Source: Actinomycetes bacterium
GTDB taxonomy: Bacteria > Actinomycetota > Actinomycetes > Propionibacteriales > Propionibacteriaceae
Direction: 5' to 3'
NCBI GenBank assembly: GCA_023393755.1
Contig: JAEXCA010000010.1
Location: 1-31,691, forward strand
DNA length: 31,691 nt
Shown: one piece after another, positions 23,187-31,215 of the stretch
How the letters are laid out: each line of letters begins with the position of its first letter
How positions within the stretch are numbered: position 1 is the stretch's first letter
Notes under the pieces: model-generated
What the model saw: only the letters and a program-made list of their open reading frames with translations
Told to the model about the DNA's origin: nothing
Databases searched by the model: none
Program-made: the position numbers and the translations under genes

Positions 23187-24938
23187 ATGCTAGATCAGCC
23201 CAACGATCCCGGCTTCCTGGTGGTCACTCCGACAGAGCCCGGCGGCATGCTGCCGGACGTGGCAGGGTTGGTCGAACGCTTCGGACTGACCGGGGCCTCC
23301 ATCGGACGCGCGGGCGCCACCGTCTTCGCCACCTGGGGGCTCGGCTCGCCCACCCCCGGCCGTGCGACCGCGCTCAGTGGCACCAGCTGGTCCGATACCG
23401 GGCTGGTGGGCGAGTCGTCGCTGGCCGAGCAGCTCACGGCGGGCGAGGACGATCGGCTGCGTTCGATGCTGCCGCCGTTCGCCGCGTTCGGCGTGGCCGG
23501 CGACGCGCTGGTGATCGCCTCGGACGGCGCGGGTTTCCGCCAGGTCTTCTCGCGCCGGCGTGACCAGTGGATGGCATGGTCGACCTCCGCAAGACTGCTG
23601 GCGGGCTTCGGCGGAGCGGAGTTCCGCAAGGAGTCGTTGTTCGTTCAGAGCCTGGTCGGTTGGCAACTCGGCGAACACACGCTCTACCAGGATGTCGTCA
23701 AGCTCGAACCCGGCGAATGCGTCACGATCAGCGCCCGCGGGATCGAGCGGCGGATACCCGAAGCCGAGACGATCGCACCGGCCACGCCGGCGGAGGCGAT
23801 CCACGGCACCGCCGCGGTGCTGAGGTCGCTCTCCGAACAGTATCTGGACGAGTACCCGGACCCCACCCTCCAGTTGACCGGGGGGCTCGATTCCCGGCTC
23901 ATCCTGAGCGCGATCGACGCCAAACGGCGCCGCGGACTGCACGTCATGACGATCGGCGCGGCGGATCATCCCGATGTGGTGCATGCCGCCGCCCTCGCCG
24001 CCCGGTACGGCATGCGTCACACCGTGGTGGGCCTGGAAGGCCTGGATCGGCTCACACCGGCGGAGAGTTTCGACCGGGCCTGCTCCGCGGCCGCCCGCCT
24101 CGATGGCATGGTCGATCCGATCGCCAAGGCGGTGACGCTGTGGGCCGAGGATCGGATCGAACAGGGCCCGCGGGTGGGCGGCGCGGGCGGCGAGATCGCC
24201 CGCGGCTTCTTCTACATCGGCAAGGTTCACGACGTGCCGGTGACCAGCGCGCGCGTCGCCCGGATGACCACCTGGCGGATGTTCGCCAATGAAGCGGTGG
24301 ATCCCCAACTACTGGTCCCCGAGTTGGCGAGCGAGGCACGGCCGTACGCGGTCGGACTGGTGCACCGGATCCTGCGAGAGACCGGGCTGGACTGGTTCCG
24401 GGCAACCGATGTGCTGTACGGCCGGCATCGCATGCCCCGGTGGGCCGGCCTCAACGAATCGATCGTCTGCTTCGATCGCCAGCTCATCAACCCGCTGATG
24501 CACCATCAGTTCTGGCAGTGGGCCAACCGCCTGGCACCCAAGGAGAAGGCTCATGCCCGATACTTCTCCCGGCTGCTGGTGACAATCGACCGGGAACTGG
24601 CCGGCATTCCGCTCGACGGAGGTCGCCCCTCGCCCGCCGTCCTGGCCTCCGGCAGCCTCCCGAGCCAGGTCACCCGCCTGACGGCGACCGCGAAGCGCGC
24701 TGCCCGCAAGGTCAAACAGCGACTCACCGACGGCAGGCGGCCAGCGGTCGGCACGGCGGTGTTCACGGCCAAGGTCGCAGAACACATCAGGTCGACGCCG
24801 GACGCGCTCGATCCGCTACGCGGGCAGGGGATCGTGAGTGACGCGTGGCTCGATGATGTGAGCACCGGCAGGATCTCGCCCAGCCCGGCGAGTCTCGCCT
24901 TCGTGATCAACCTGCTGGCAAGCAACCCGGCGCAGTAG
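23187..24938 (+). CDS. Asparagine-synthase-like protein without a glutaminase cysteine
   Basis: A 583-residue protein. The ATP-pyrophosphatase P-loop appears as LTGGLDSRLI (residues about 230-240) in place of SGGxDS, with HVMTIGAADHPDVVHAAALAARYGM following as in the AsnB synthetase domain. The N-terminal half resembles a degenerate glutaminase domain (VFSRRRDQWMAWSTSARLLAGF, GWQLGEHTLYQDVVKLEPGE). It starts MLDQP, so the nucleophilic Cys2 is missing and glutamine hydrolysis is not expected. Such proteins in polysaccharide loci may form amides with other amines or ammonia. The ATG at 23187 is preceded by GAGGGG. Its 3' end converges with the GT4 gene, 19 bases apart. Confidence 0.82.
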   Translation: MLDQPNDPGFLVVTPTEPGGMLPDVAGLVERFGLTGASIGRAGATVFATWGLGSPTPGRATALSGTSWSDTGLVGESSLAEQLTAGEDDRLRSMLPPFAAFGVAGDALVIASDGAGFRQVFSRRRDQWMAWSTSARLLAGFGGAEFRKESLFVQSLVGWQLGEHTLYQDVVKLEPGECVTISARGIERRIPEAETIAPATPAEAIHGTAAVLRSLSEQYLDEYPDPTLQLTGGLDSRLILSAIDAKRRRGLHVMTIGAADHPDVVHAAALAARYGMRHTVVGLEGLDRLTPAESFDRACSAAARLDGMVDPIAKAVTLWAEDRIEQGPRVGGAGGEIARGFFYIGKVHDVPVTSARVARMTTWRMFANEAVDPQLLVPELASEARPYAVGLVHRILRETGLDWFRATDVLYGRHRMPRWAGLNESIVCFDRQLINPLMHHQFWQWANRLAPKEKAHARYFSRLLVTIDRELAGIPLDGGRPSPAVLASGSLPSQVTRLTATAKRAARKVKQRLTDGRRPAVGTAVFTAKVAEHIRSTPDALDPLRGQGIVSDAWLDDVSTGRISPSPASLAFVINLLASNPAQ

Positions 24939-24957
24939 CCCGCCCGCGGCAGGGCTC

Positions 24958-26301
24958 CTAGGCCCGCCGCTCGCGGATGTAGCGGCCGAACTCGGCGTCA
25001 TCGTCCAAGGGCACGTAACGCCGTCCCCAGTCATCGGCATCCGTCAGGGTGGGTGCGGTACAGGTCTGGGCGTCGACAGGTCGTCCGGAAAGCTCGTCGA
25101 ACACCCCGTGGTAGACCTTCGCCTGTCCCCGCCAGTCGAACTGTTCGCTGACCCGTCGGCGGGCCTCCTTGCCCATCCGCACCCGCAGGGCCGGATCGTC
25201 GAGCAACTGCTCGACCTCGTCGGCGAACGCCTCGATGTCCCCCGACTCGACGTATCGCACCGCCTCACCGCCGGAGACCCTGGTCTCCTGCAGATCGAAG
25301 GCGACCGACGGCAGTCCGTAGGCCATGTACTCCAGGGTCTTGTTCATCGTGGAGACGTCGTTGAGCGGAGTCTTCAGGTCAGGACACACCCCGAGGTCGG
25401 CGCGGCTGAGATACTCCCCGATCGCCTGGCGGTCGACCCGGCCGGTGAACGTGACATGGTCGTCCAGCCCCATCGCGGTGCACTGCTCGCGCAACTCGTC
25501 CAGGCAGTCGCCGAAGCCCATCAGCACCGCGCGGACGTCCGTCCGCCCCCGCCGGGTGACCAACTCGGCCACCACTTCCAGCACCTGGTCGACACCGTCC
25601 TGAGGACCCATGATCCCCAGATAGGCCAGCAGGAAGGTGCCTTCCGGCTTGGGTGACTCGGGGTAGATCGGACGCATCTGCGCGGTATCCGGGCCGCTGC
25701 GCACCACCGATACCCGGTCGGGATCGAGGTCGCCGCGACGGATCGCGATCGCCCGGTAGGAGTCGTTGGTGGAGATCACCCGATCCGCGGCGCGGAAGGT
25801 CCTCCGCTCCAGCCAGAACAGTCCCTTCAGCTGCGCCACCTGGGCACCCGACTTCGGCTCGCCGAACCGCGAGAGGTAGAGCTCCGGGTTGAGGTCGTGG
25901 TGATCGAACACGAAGCGGACGCCGAACGGACGCCACAGCCGGGCCAGCAGCCAGTATGTGTCGGGCGGGTTGCAGGCCTGGATGATGTGGAACCTGCCGG
26001 CCTCGCGCCACGCGACGATGCTCAGCCAGGCGGTACGCAGCCAGCTGTAGCCGAACTCCAGCAGGTAACCCGGCAGGCCCTTGGCCACCGGCGCCGGCGC
26101 GTACTTGTAGATGCGGGCGCCATCGATCTCCTCACGGCCCGGATCGCCCGGACCCTTGGGGCAGATCAGGCTGACCTGATAGCCCTTGTCGAGCAGTTCG
26201 TGAAGCTCGAGCAGTACCCTCCGGTCGACCTGGATGGGCAGGTTCTGAACAATGATCAGGACGTGGCTGCGCCAACGCCGCGCCGGACTCGGATCGCTCA
26301 T
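24958..26301 (-). CDS. Glycosyltransferase family 4
   Basis: A 447-residue GT-B fold enzyme. The N-terminal domain has VLIIVQNLPIQVDRRVLLELHEL and FVFDHHDLNPELYLSRFG. The C-terminal donor domain has LLAYLGIMGPQDGVDQVLEVV, HVTFTGRVDRQAIGEYLSRADLGVCPD and the sugar-binding NKTLEYMAYGLPSVAFDLQETR, ending in a helix after EQFDWRG. It should act in the cytoplasm as a retaining transferase extending the lipid-linked chain. AGGAG at 5 bases supports the ATG at 26301 over the GTG at 26319. Confidence 0.9.
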   Translation of the reverse strand: MSDPSPARRWRSHVLIIVQNLPIQVDRRVLLELHELLDKGYQVSLICPKGPGDPGREEIDGARIYKYAPAPVAKGLPGYLLEFGYSWLRTAWLSIVAWREAGRFHIIQACNPPDTYWLLARLWRPFGVRFVFDHHDLNPELYLSRFGEPKSGAQVAQLKGLFWLERRTFRAADRVISTNDSYRAIAIRRGDLDPDRVSVVRSGPDTAQMRPIYPESPKPEGTFLLAYLGIMGPQDGVDQVLEVVAELVTRRGRTDVRAVLMGFGDCLDELREQCTAMGLDDHVTFTGRVDRQAIGEYLSRADLGVCPDLKTPLNDVSTMNKTLEYMAYGLPSVAFDLQETRVSGGEAVRYVESGDIEAFADEVEQLLDDPALRVRMGKEARRRVSEQFDWRGQAKVYHGVFDELSGRPVDAQTCTAPTLTDADDWGRRYVPLDDDAEFGRYIRERRA

Positions 26302-26356
26302 CTGAACTCCTGTGGACACCTGACTGGTGTGCTGTCGTAGACGGCAACCCTATCCA

Positions 26357-26387
26357 GGTGGGCGGGCCGACGTCTGCCCCGCCCACC
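26357..26387. repeat. Perfect 10-bp inverted repeat in the divergent GT4/sugar transferase region
   Basis: GGTGGGCGGG (26357-26366) and CCCGCCCACC (26378-26387) flank an 11-base loop. It is about 55 bases upstream of the GT4 start and about 50 bases upstream of the sugar-transferase -35 box. No gene ends here and there is no T-tract, so it is a candidate operator. Confidence 0.45.
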
Positions 26388-26437
26388 CGCGGTGAGGGCC
26401 GTCATCGAACCACGGTTTGAGCAATCTGCGGCAGAAC

Positions 26438-26467
26438 TTGCCCAGACGGACCCCGATACGCCATAAT
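26438..26467 (+). promoter_or_regulatory. Promoter of the initiating sugar transferase gene
   Basis: TTGCCC (26438-26443) and CATAAT (26462-26467) are separated by 18 bases, predicting transcription from about 26474 and a leader of about 80 bases. Confidence 0.65.
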
Positions 26468-26484
26468 CGGGCCATCCGCAGCAT

Positions 26485-26552
26485 CCGGGGGGAATCGTTG
26501 CGGGCACGGTTTTCGGGGGGAAGACCGTAGATCTGGTCAGAACCGGGGGGAT
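26485..26552 (+). repeat. Three CGGGGGGA repeats in the sugar-transferase leader
   Basis: The 8-mer CGGGGGGA occurs at 26486, 26514 and 26544, i.e. with periods of 28 and 30 bases, between the promoter and the start codon. The third copy is almost at the ATG (26554) and could serve as a close ribosome-binding site; the first two cannot. Confidence 0.7.
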
Positions 26553-26553
26553 C

Positions 26554-28026
26554 ATGACCACGATTGGTGCGTATCTTGACGCGCTTGCAGTCGACCAAGT
26601 CACCGCGAAGCCTTCATCCAGGCACTGGATGTTGCGGCCGCGGGCCCAGCGTCTCGTCCTCATGGCGACGGATGTCGTCGTGCTCCTGCTCACTGCCGCG
26701 ATCGCCGCAATCAGCTACCAGGTACTGCCGTTCTCCGACGTTCACGTCTCGGAGTCGTTGGTGCTCGCAAGCCTGTTCGTCGCGGTCACGTGGTTCGCTG
26801 CGCTGATGAGCTTCGGCGTCTACGCCGTGCGTCACCTGCGGGCCGGGGCAACCGAGTACAAGCGGGCTCTCACCGCGACTGCCAGCGCGGCAGGAATGGT
26901 GGGGATCACCTGCTTCGTCCTCAACTACGACTACCCGCGGGGCCTGTTCCTGCTGTGGTTCGGGACCGGCCTGGCCGGCCTGGTACTGGCGCGGTTCCTT
27001 CGGCGACGCACGATGCACCGCTTCCACCGGCGTGATCTGCTGATGACGCCCGTGCTGGTCGCCGGCGGTGACCATCACGTGGATGCGATCGCCGGTGTGC
27101 TTCGCCGGGAGAGCTGGCTCGGCTACCGGGTCGTCGGCGCGGTCACTCCTGAGCGCCGGACCGAGACCGCCACCGGCCTGCCCGTGCTGGGGAGTCTGGA
27201 CGACGTGGTCTCGGTGATCGGCGAACACCACGTCGATACCGTGATCTTCACCGAGGGCGCCTTCGCCTCACCGGCGGACTTCCGTCGGTTGGCCTGGAAG
27301 CTCGAGGGACGCGACATCCAGATGATCGTCGTTCCGACGCTCACCGATGTCAGCTCGCACCGGCTGGAGGTTCGTCCGCTCGCCGGTCTCCCGCTGGTCG
27401 ATGTCGACCGCCCCCAGGCGATCAACGCCGGCCGCTGGATCAAGCGGGCCTTCGACATCGCCGGCTCGGCCATGCTGCTGCTCCTGGCGTCGCCGGTGCT
27501 GCTGGCGACGGCGATCGCCATCAAGCTCGAGGACGGCGGCCCGGTGATCTTCCGCCAGCCGCGGGTCGGGCTGAAGGGCGAGGAGTTCCACTGCCTGAAG
27601 TTCCGCAGCATGTGCGTGGACGCCGAGGCAAGACTGGCCGAACTGCAGTCCAGGAACGAGGGCGCCGGCGTCCTGTTCAAGATGACCAACGACCCGCGGA
27701 TCACCAAGGTCGGCAAGTTCATCCGCCGTTTCTCGATCGATGAGCTGCCCCAGTTGTGGAACGCCTTCCGCGGCGACATGAGCCTGGTCGGTCCCCGGCC
27801 GGCGCTGCCCCGCGAGGTCGCGCAGTACGACGCGGACATGATGCGTCGGCTGGATGTCCGGCCCGGTCTGACCGGCCTGTGGCAGGTGTCCGGACGCTCC
27901 CGGCTCTCCTGGGAGGACACCGTCCGGCTCGACCTCTACTACGTCGACAACTGGTCGATGACCCAGGATCTGATGATCCTGGCCAGGACCGCGAAGGCGG
28001 TGGTGGGCTCCGACGGGGCCTACTGA
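26554..28026 (+). CDS. Initiating polyprenyl-phosphate sugar-1-phosphate transferase (WcaJ/WbaP-like)
   Basis: A 490-residue integral membrane enzyme. The N-terminal half has four hydrophobic segments (for example LVLMATDVVVLLLTAAIAAI and LFLLWFGTGLAGLVLARFL). A Rossmann-like domain follows near residues 165-260 (PVLVAGGDHHVDAIAGVL, HVDTVIFTEGAFA). The catalytic sugar-transferase domain (about 294-490) has KRAFDIAGSAMLLLLASPVLL, a GGPVIFRQPRVG block, KFRSM, FSIDELPQLWN, MSLVGPRPALP, and RPGLTGLWQVSGRS. It transfers a hexose-1-phosphate from a UDP-sugar to undecaprenyl phosphate, starting repeat-unit synthesis at the inner face of the membrane. The start is the ATG at 26554; the G-run immediately before it is unusually close. 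Confidence 0.93.
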   Translation: MTTIGAYLDALAVDQVTAKPSSRHWMLRPRAQRLVLMATDVVVLLLTAAIAAISYQVLPFSDVHVSESLVLASLFVAVTWFAALMSFGVYAVRHLRAGATEYKRALTATASAAGMVGITCFVLNYDYPRGLFLLWFGTGLAGLVLARFLRRRTMHRFHRRDLLMTPVLVAGGDHHVDAIAGVLRRESWLGYRVVGAVTPERRTETATGLPVLGSLDDVVSVIGEHHVDTVIFTEGAFASPADFRRLAWKLEGRDIQMIVVPTLTDVSSHRLEVRPLAGLPLVDVDRPQAINAGRWIKRAFDIAGSAMLLLLASPVLLATAIAIKLEDGGPVIFRQPRVGLKGEEFHCLKFRSMCVDAEARLAELQSRNEGAGVLFKMTNDPRITKVGKFIRRFSIDELPQLWNAFRGDMSLVGPRPALPREVAQYDADMMRRLDVRPGLTGLWQVSGRSRLSWEDTVRLDLYYVDNWSMTQDLMILARTAKAVVGSDGAY

Positions 28027-28034
28027 CACAAGAC

Positions 28035-28077
28035 CTGGTGGCGCCGATTCCCTCGTCCCCCGACCCGGCGCCACCAG
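28035..28077 (+). terminator. 12-bp hairpin after the sugar transferase gene
   Basis: CTGGTGGCGCCG (28035-28046) pairs perfectly with CGGCGCCACCAG (28066-28077) around a 19-base loop, starting 9 bases after the stop. There is no T-tract, so this is a likely but not certain terminator. Confidence 0.55.
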
Positions 28078-28151
28078 CCAAATGGGGAACTCGCGGTGCT
28101 TGCTCTGCCGGGGGGGTCATTGAGCAATCACCGCAGAGACACCCCATTTCA

Positions 28152-28196
28152 CCGGACTTCTCCAGTGGCCCCAGCCGCTGGAGAAGTTCGGCTTTT
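28152..28196 (+). terminator. 14-bp hairpin followed by TTTT
   Basis: CCGGACTTCTCCAG (28152-28165) pairs with CTGGAGAAGTTCGG (28178-28191) with a single G-U pair and a 12-base loop. TTTT follows at 28193-28196. This is the most canonical intrinsic terminator of the window and is probably the real end of the sugar transferase transcript, or a remnant from the degraded insertion sequence nearby. Confidence 0.65.
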
Positions 28197-28479
28197 CGGG
28201 AGGGTTCCCTCGCTCCAGAGGAGGCTCCGATCCGGCGGTGGACTGAGCGATCGCGACCTGATCGGATCCTGAGGCCCGCTACTCGGGCAGCAACCGAGCC
28301 ACCTTTTTCCGAACCACGACATCGACCAGCCCGGCCGGTAGCCGGCACCATCGCGCCTTCCCAGAGTCCTCGTGACGACGACGCTCGAATTCTGGTCGGT
28401 TCCGACGCCTGAAAAGTGAACGGTCGGGGGGCCTGATGGCCCGGTTGGTGGGGAGTCTATCGGGGCTGTCGCCGGTGGT

Positions 28480-28635
28480 GGTGCGGATGCTGGGGAGGCT
28501 GTCGATGCCGCGGTTGCGGAGTCGGTAGCTGGCTCCCTTGAGCGTGAGGACGTCGGCGTGGTGGACGATGCGGTCGATCATCGCGGCGGCGACGACCTGG
28601 TCTCCGAACACGCCGTCGCCCCACCCGGAGAAGGG
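28480..28635 (-). pseudogene. istB: Remnant of an IS21-family istB (transposition helper ATPase) C-terminus
   Basis: On the minus strand the frame reads PFSGWGDGVFGDQVVAAAM, then IDRIVHHADVLTLKGASYRLRNRG. This is the conserved C-terminal end of IstB, normally (E/D)VFGDDVVAAAMIDRLVHHAEVI.LKGDSYRLRDRDLG. Only about 50 residues remain: the ATPase core with Walker motifs is absent upstream, where the frame meets a stop near 28680. No istA or terminal repeats were recognised. It marks an old insertion between the sugar transferase and the surface-protein gene. Confidence 0.75.
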
Positions 28636-28639
28636 GTCG

Positions 28640-29182
28640 ATGACAGTCCGCAGGCGGGCTGTCGGTGCTGGGCGAAGTCAGGCCACCGGGGGTGGCTCCC
28701 GTGTCGGGTTGTGTTGTCGGCCCGGGGCCGAAGGCAGGCGCCGGTTCCGGCTTTGCGGACGAGGTCGTCGATGGCCTCGTCGGCGTTCGGGCTTCCCTGG
28801 TGAGCCCAGTGGACGGTTCTCGAGCTGGACGAGTTCCACGCCCGGGCGATCGGGCCGGATGTTCAGTCTGTGGGTGCCGATCGTGGCGTCGATCAGGACA
28901 GGTGGACGTCGCCCATGCTCCCGATGAACGGATCGGAGCGTGCGTCGAGCGCGAACCGTGAGCCGCATCCCGGACCAGGTCGCGACGCGAAAACGCTTCA
29001 GGAGGTGGGCCAGGTCCTTGACCAAACCCCGTCAGGCGACTGTTCCCGTGGGAGATGCTGACGTAGGACCGGCACGCGATCCGGTCGCGGCCCCGGGGCG
29101 CCCCGGCGGCCTGGCTCGGTCATGGTCGACGGGCCGACCCGGCCTGGAGGCCGACAGGCAACTGCCATCGGCCCCGAGAACG
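28640..29182. other. Unassigned stretch, probably transposon debris
   Basis: No convincing gene is visible on either strand. Several open frames overlap, the longest being minus 28678-29025. They lack a recognisable family, a good ribosome-binding site or consistent codon use. A 9-bp imperfect inverted repeat (GACAGTCCG/CGGGCTGTC, 28638-28659) lies at the upstream edge of the istB remnant and could be the scar of a second insertion. Together with 28197-28479, which also holds nothing I can name, this makes about 1 kb of non-coding DNA. Confidence 0.4.
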
Positions 29183-29218
29183 CAGGTGGGCCCGGACCGT
29201 ACGGCCCGGGCCCACCTG
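29183..29218 (-). terminator. Perfect 13-bp hairpin after the surface-protein gene
   Basis: CAGGTGGGCCCGG (29183-29195) and CCGGGCCCACCTG (29206-29218) flank a 10-base loop that contains CCGTACGG. It begins 13 bases beyond the stop of the minus-strand surface protein. The following minus-strand sequence has only scattered T, but the stem is very stable. Confidence 0.7.
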
Positions 29219-29231
29219 GATCGGCTTGGCG

Positions 29232-31115
29232 TCAGATCGTGGCGTTCCGATCACGACGGCGGCGACTGACCCACGTCAGCACGGCGCCGCTGATCACCGC
29301 CAGAGCAGCCAGGTTGAGCAGCTGGCCAGACTCGGATCCGGTGTACGCCAGGGTCTCGGCCTCCGCCTCGGTCTCCTCCTCCTCGGCTCCCTTCACGACG
29401 GTCTCGGGAAGGACCGGAGCGACCACCTCTTCCTCCGGCGCGATCTGCGTGGGCGCCGTCGGCTCGGTGGGCTTGGTGACCGCTTCCGCACAAACCTCCA
29501 CGTCGGCATCGTCGGTCAGCTTCGGCTGATCGGTCGTCTCCGGGATGCTGGCGGTGTTCGGGAAGATCTGGCAGGCACCGGCAGCGACACCTTCACCGAG
29601 AGTGCGGGAGTAGGTGAAGACCTGCTGTCCGTCCAGCGCATCCAGCTTCCGCGATCCGCCGAACTCGGCGGCGGTATCGGAGAGTTTCACGATCCGGTCG
29701 GTCTCGACCGCCACCTTCGCGCTGAAGGCGAAACCTGCCGTGGCGGTCGCCTGGCCGCCCTCCCAGGTCACGATCGCAGTGTTCTCTCCGGCGGTGCTCG
29801 CAGACGCGTTCTGGGGCAACCGGCACTCGTAGTCGAGGGCCAGGACGCCAGGGGCCTCGGCGCCGGCCGCCGGAACGATCGCGCCGTCGGCTCCCGCGAT
29901 GGTGCAGCTGGCGCCCTCGATGCCGAGATCATCGGTCACCGTGACCGGCACGGCGGTCTTGTTCGAGTTGGTGATCGTGATGGTCCCGACGACCCGGAAG
30001 TTGCTGTCCTGCGCGGCGGACGGCGTCGCCACCACCCGGTAGCTGAAGGTGGCGGTTCCGCCGGCGACAACACGCGCCGACCGGTCGCCCACGACCGACT
30101 TCTCAACCGTCCAGTCGTAGTCCCGATCGAAGACCGGGTTCGCGGTCTTCTCCGCCGTCAGCGGCTGGAAGGGCTCCTTGACCGGGCGGTTGTACACCAC
30201 GCAGACGGTGGTCTTCTTGGTCTTGACCTCGACCTTGAAGGCCGCGCCACCGAGCTCCTTGTGCGAGAGATCCGACTGCTTGCCGTCCTTCACCAGATAG
30301 CACTGGGCGGTCACGTAGCTGTAGCCGTCACGCACGGTCTCGGTGACCGTGACCGGCGCGGTCCGTCCCTCGGTGACAGTGATCAGGAAGGCGGCCTGGC
30401 TGTTCGCGTCGGTCTCCTTGGCGGACGGCGCCTCCACCGTCGCGGCGGCGGACGACACGGCGAAGGGCCAGCCTGCGCCGCCCGGTTGGGCGCTGGCAAG
30501 ATCGTCGGAACCGGCGGGAAGGACCGCCTTGACGATCACCAGGTGCGCGGTGGTGGACCCTTCCTCCGGCTTCGTCGTCTTCTGCCCCTGATCGGTCAGG
30601 GCACCGAGTTCGGGCTCAGTGGACGTGAGCAACTCCGCGGTCTGATCCTCGGGCAGGACCGCAGGAGAACCCGGGTCGCCCTGCGGAACCTCAGTCGCGG
30701 CCTGGTCGGTCTTCGGCGTCTCGGCCGGTTGCGAGTCCTCGGTCTTGATCGCTTCAGGCTCGGACTTGGCCGCCCCGGTGTCGTTGGGTTCCTCAGTCTT
30801 GGCCTGCTCGGCGGACTCGTCCGCCTTGTCCTCGGTCACCTTTTCCTCGGTGGCCTTCGGAGCAGCCTCTTCTGGCTTCTTCACCGGGGCTGCGTCAGGT
30901 TGGGCCGGCGCGGCCGGCGCCGGCTCGGGTTCGACGGTCTGCTGCGTTCCGGCGGCGATGACCGGGTCCACGGACTCTTCGGCCGATGCCACCGGCAAGC
31001 CGGCGAAAGTGAGTGTTCCGGTCAGAGCGACCGCGGCTGCCACCGCAGCGAACCGCCGAGCCAGGTGGGTACGCGACCGCGCCGCGGTCGACCCGAATTG
31101 GGCGCGCGTGAACAT
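29232..31115 (-). CDS. Sortase-anchored surface protein with LAYTG signal
   Basis: A 627-residue exported protein. Residues 1-45 are a signal peptide ending VASA. Residues about 46-200 are low-complexity, rich in Glu, Pro, Ala, Thr and Lys. Residues about 205-325 resemble a prealbumin/SpaA-like domain (AHLVIVKAVLPAG, VTETVRDGYSYV). A second beta-rich domain starts at KTANPVFDRDYDWTVEKSV and runs through VTVTDDLGIEGASC. The tail has an acidic stretch, LAYTG at 589-593, a hydrophobic segment (LNLAALAVISGAVLTWV) and RRRRDR. LAxTG signals are associated with class-E-type sortases; no sortase gene is in the window. ATG 31115 is chosen for the signal peptide and its GGGGGGA. Confidence 0.88.
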   Translation of the reverse strand: MFTRAQFGSTAARSRTHLARRFAAVAAAVALTGTLTFAGLPVASAEESVDPVIAAGTQQTVEPEPAPAAPAQPDAAPVKKPEEAAPKATEEKVTEDKADESAEQAKTEEPNDTGAAKSEPEAIKTEDSQPAETPKTDQAATEVPQGDPGSPAVLPEDQTAELLTSTEPELGALTDQGQKTTKPEEGSTTAHLVIVKAVLPAGSDDLASAQPGGAGWPFAVSSAAATVEAPSAKETDANSQAAFLITVTEGRTAPVTVTETVRDGYSYVTAQCYLVKDGKQSDLSHKELGGAAFKVEVKTKKTTVCVVYNRPVKEPFQPLTAEKTANPVFDRDYDWTVEKSVVGDRSARVVAGGTATFSYRVVATPSAAQDSNFRVVGTITITNSNKTAVPVTVTDDLGIEGASCTIAGADGAIVPAAGAEAPGVLALDYECRLPQNASASTAGENTAIVTWEGGQATATAGFAFSAKVAVETDRIVKLSDTAAEFGGSRKLDALDGQQVFTYSRTLGEGVAAGACQIFPNTASIPETTDQPKLTDDADVEVCAEAVTKPTEPTAPTQIAPEEEVVAPVLPETVVKGAEEEETEAEAETLAYTGSESGQLLNLAALAVISGAVLTWVSRRRRDRNATI

Positions 31116-31186
31116 TATGAAGTTTCCCCCCAAATGGTGCACCCCCCTGCTCCCCCAAGCAGGGTCGGATGAACACCTCAAACGAA

Positions 31187-31215
31187 AGTATAGCGGCCCT
31201 GTCGGAGGCATCCAA
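31187..31215 (-). promoter_or_regulatory. Strong promoter of the surface-protein gene
   Basis: On the minus strand TTGGAT (31210-31215) and TATACT (31187-31192) are exactly 17 bases apart, with an A/T-rich stretch just upstream (31216-31260) that could act as an UP element. The predicted leader of about 65 bases has three G5-6 runs (minus strand at 31150-31159, 31142-31147 and 31125-31131). Confidence 0.75.

Noticed and set aside
23187..24938. Lasso-peptide cyclase (asparagine-synthase-like) with a hidden precursor
   Set aside because: No transglutaminase-like B protein, RRE or small precursor gene was found around it; the neighbours are glycan genes.
28678..29025. Minus-strand open frame of 115 codons
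   Set aside because: No family resemblance that I can support, Arg-rich composition and no ribosome-binding site; possible transposase debris, so it is only mentioned in the unassigned stretch.
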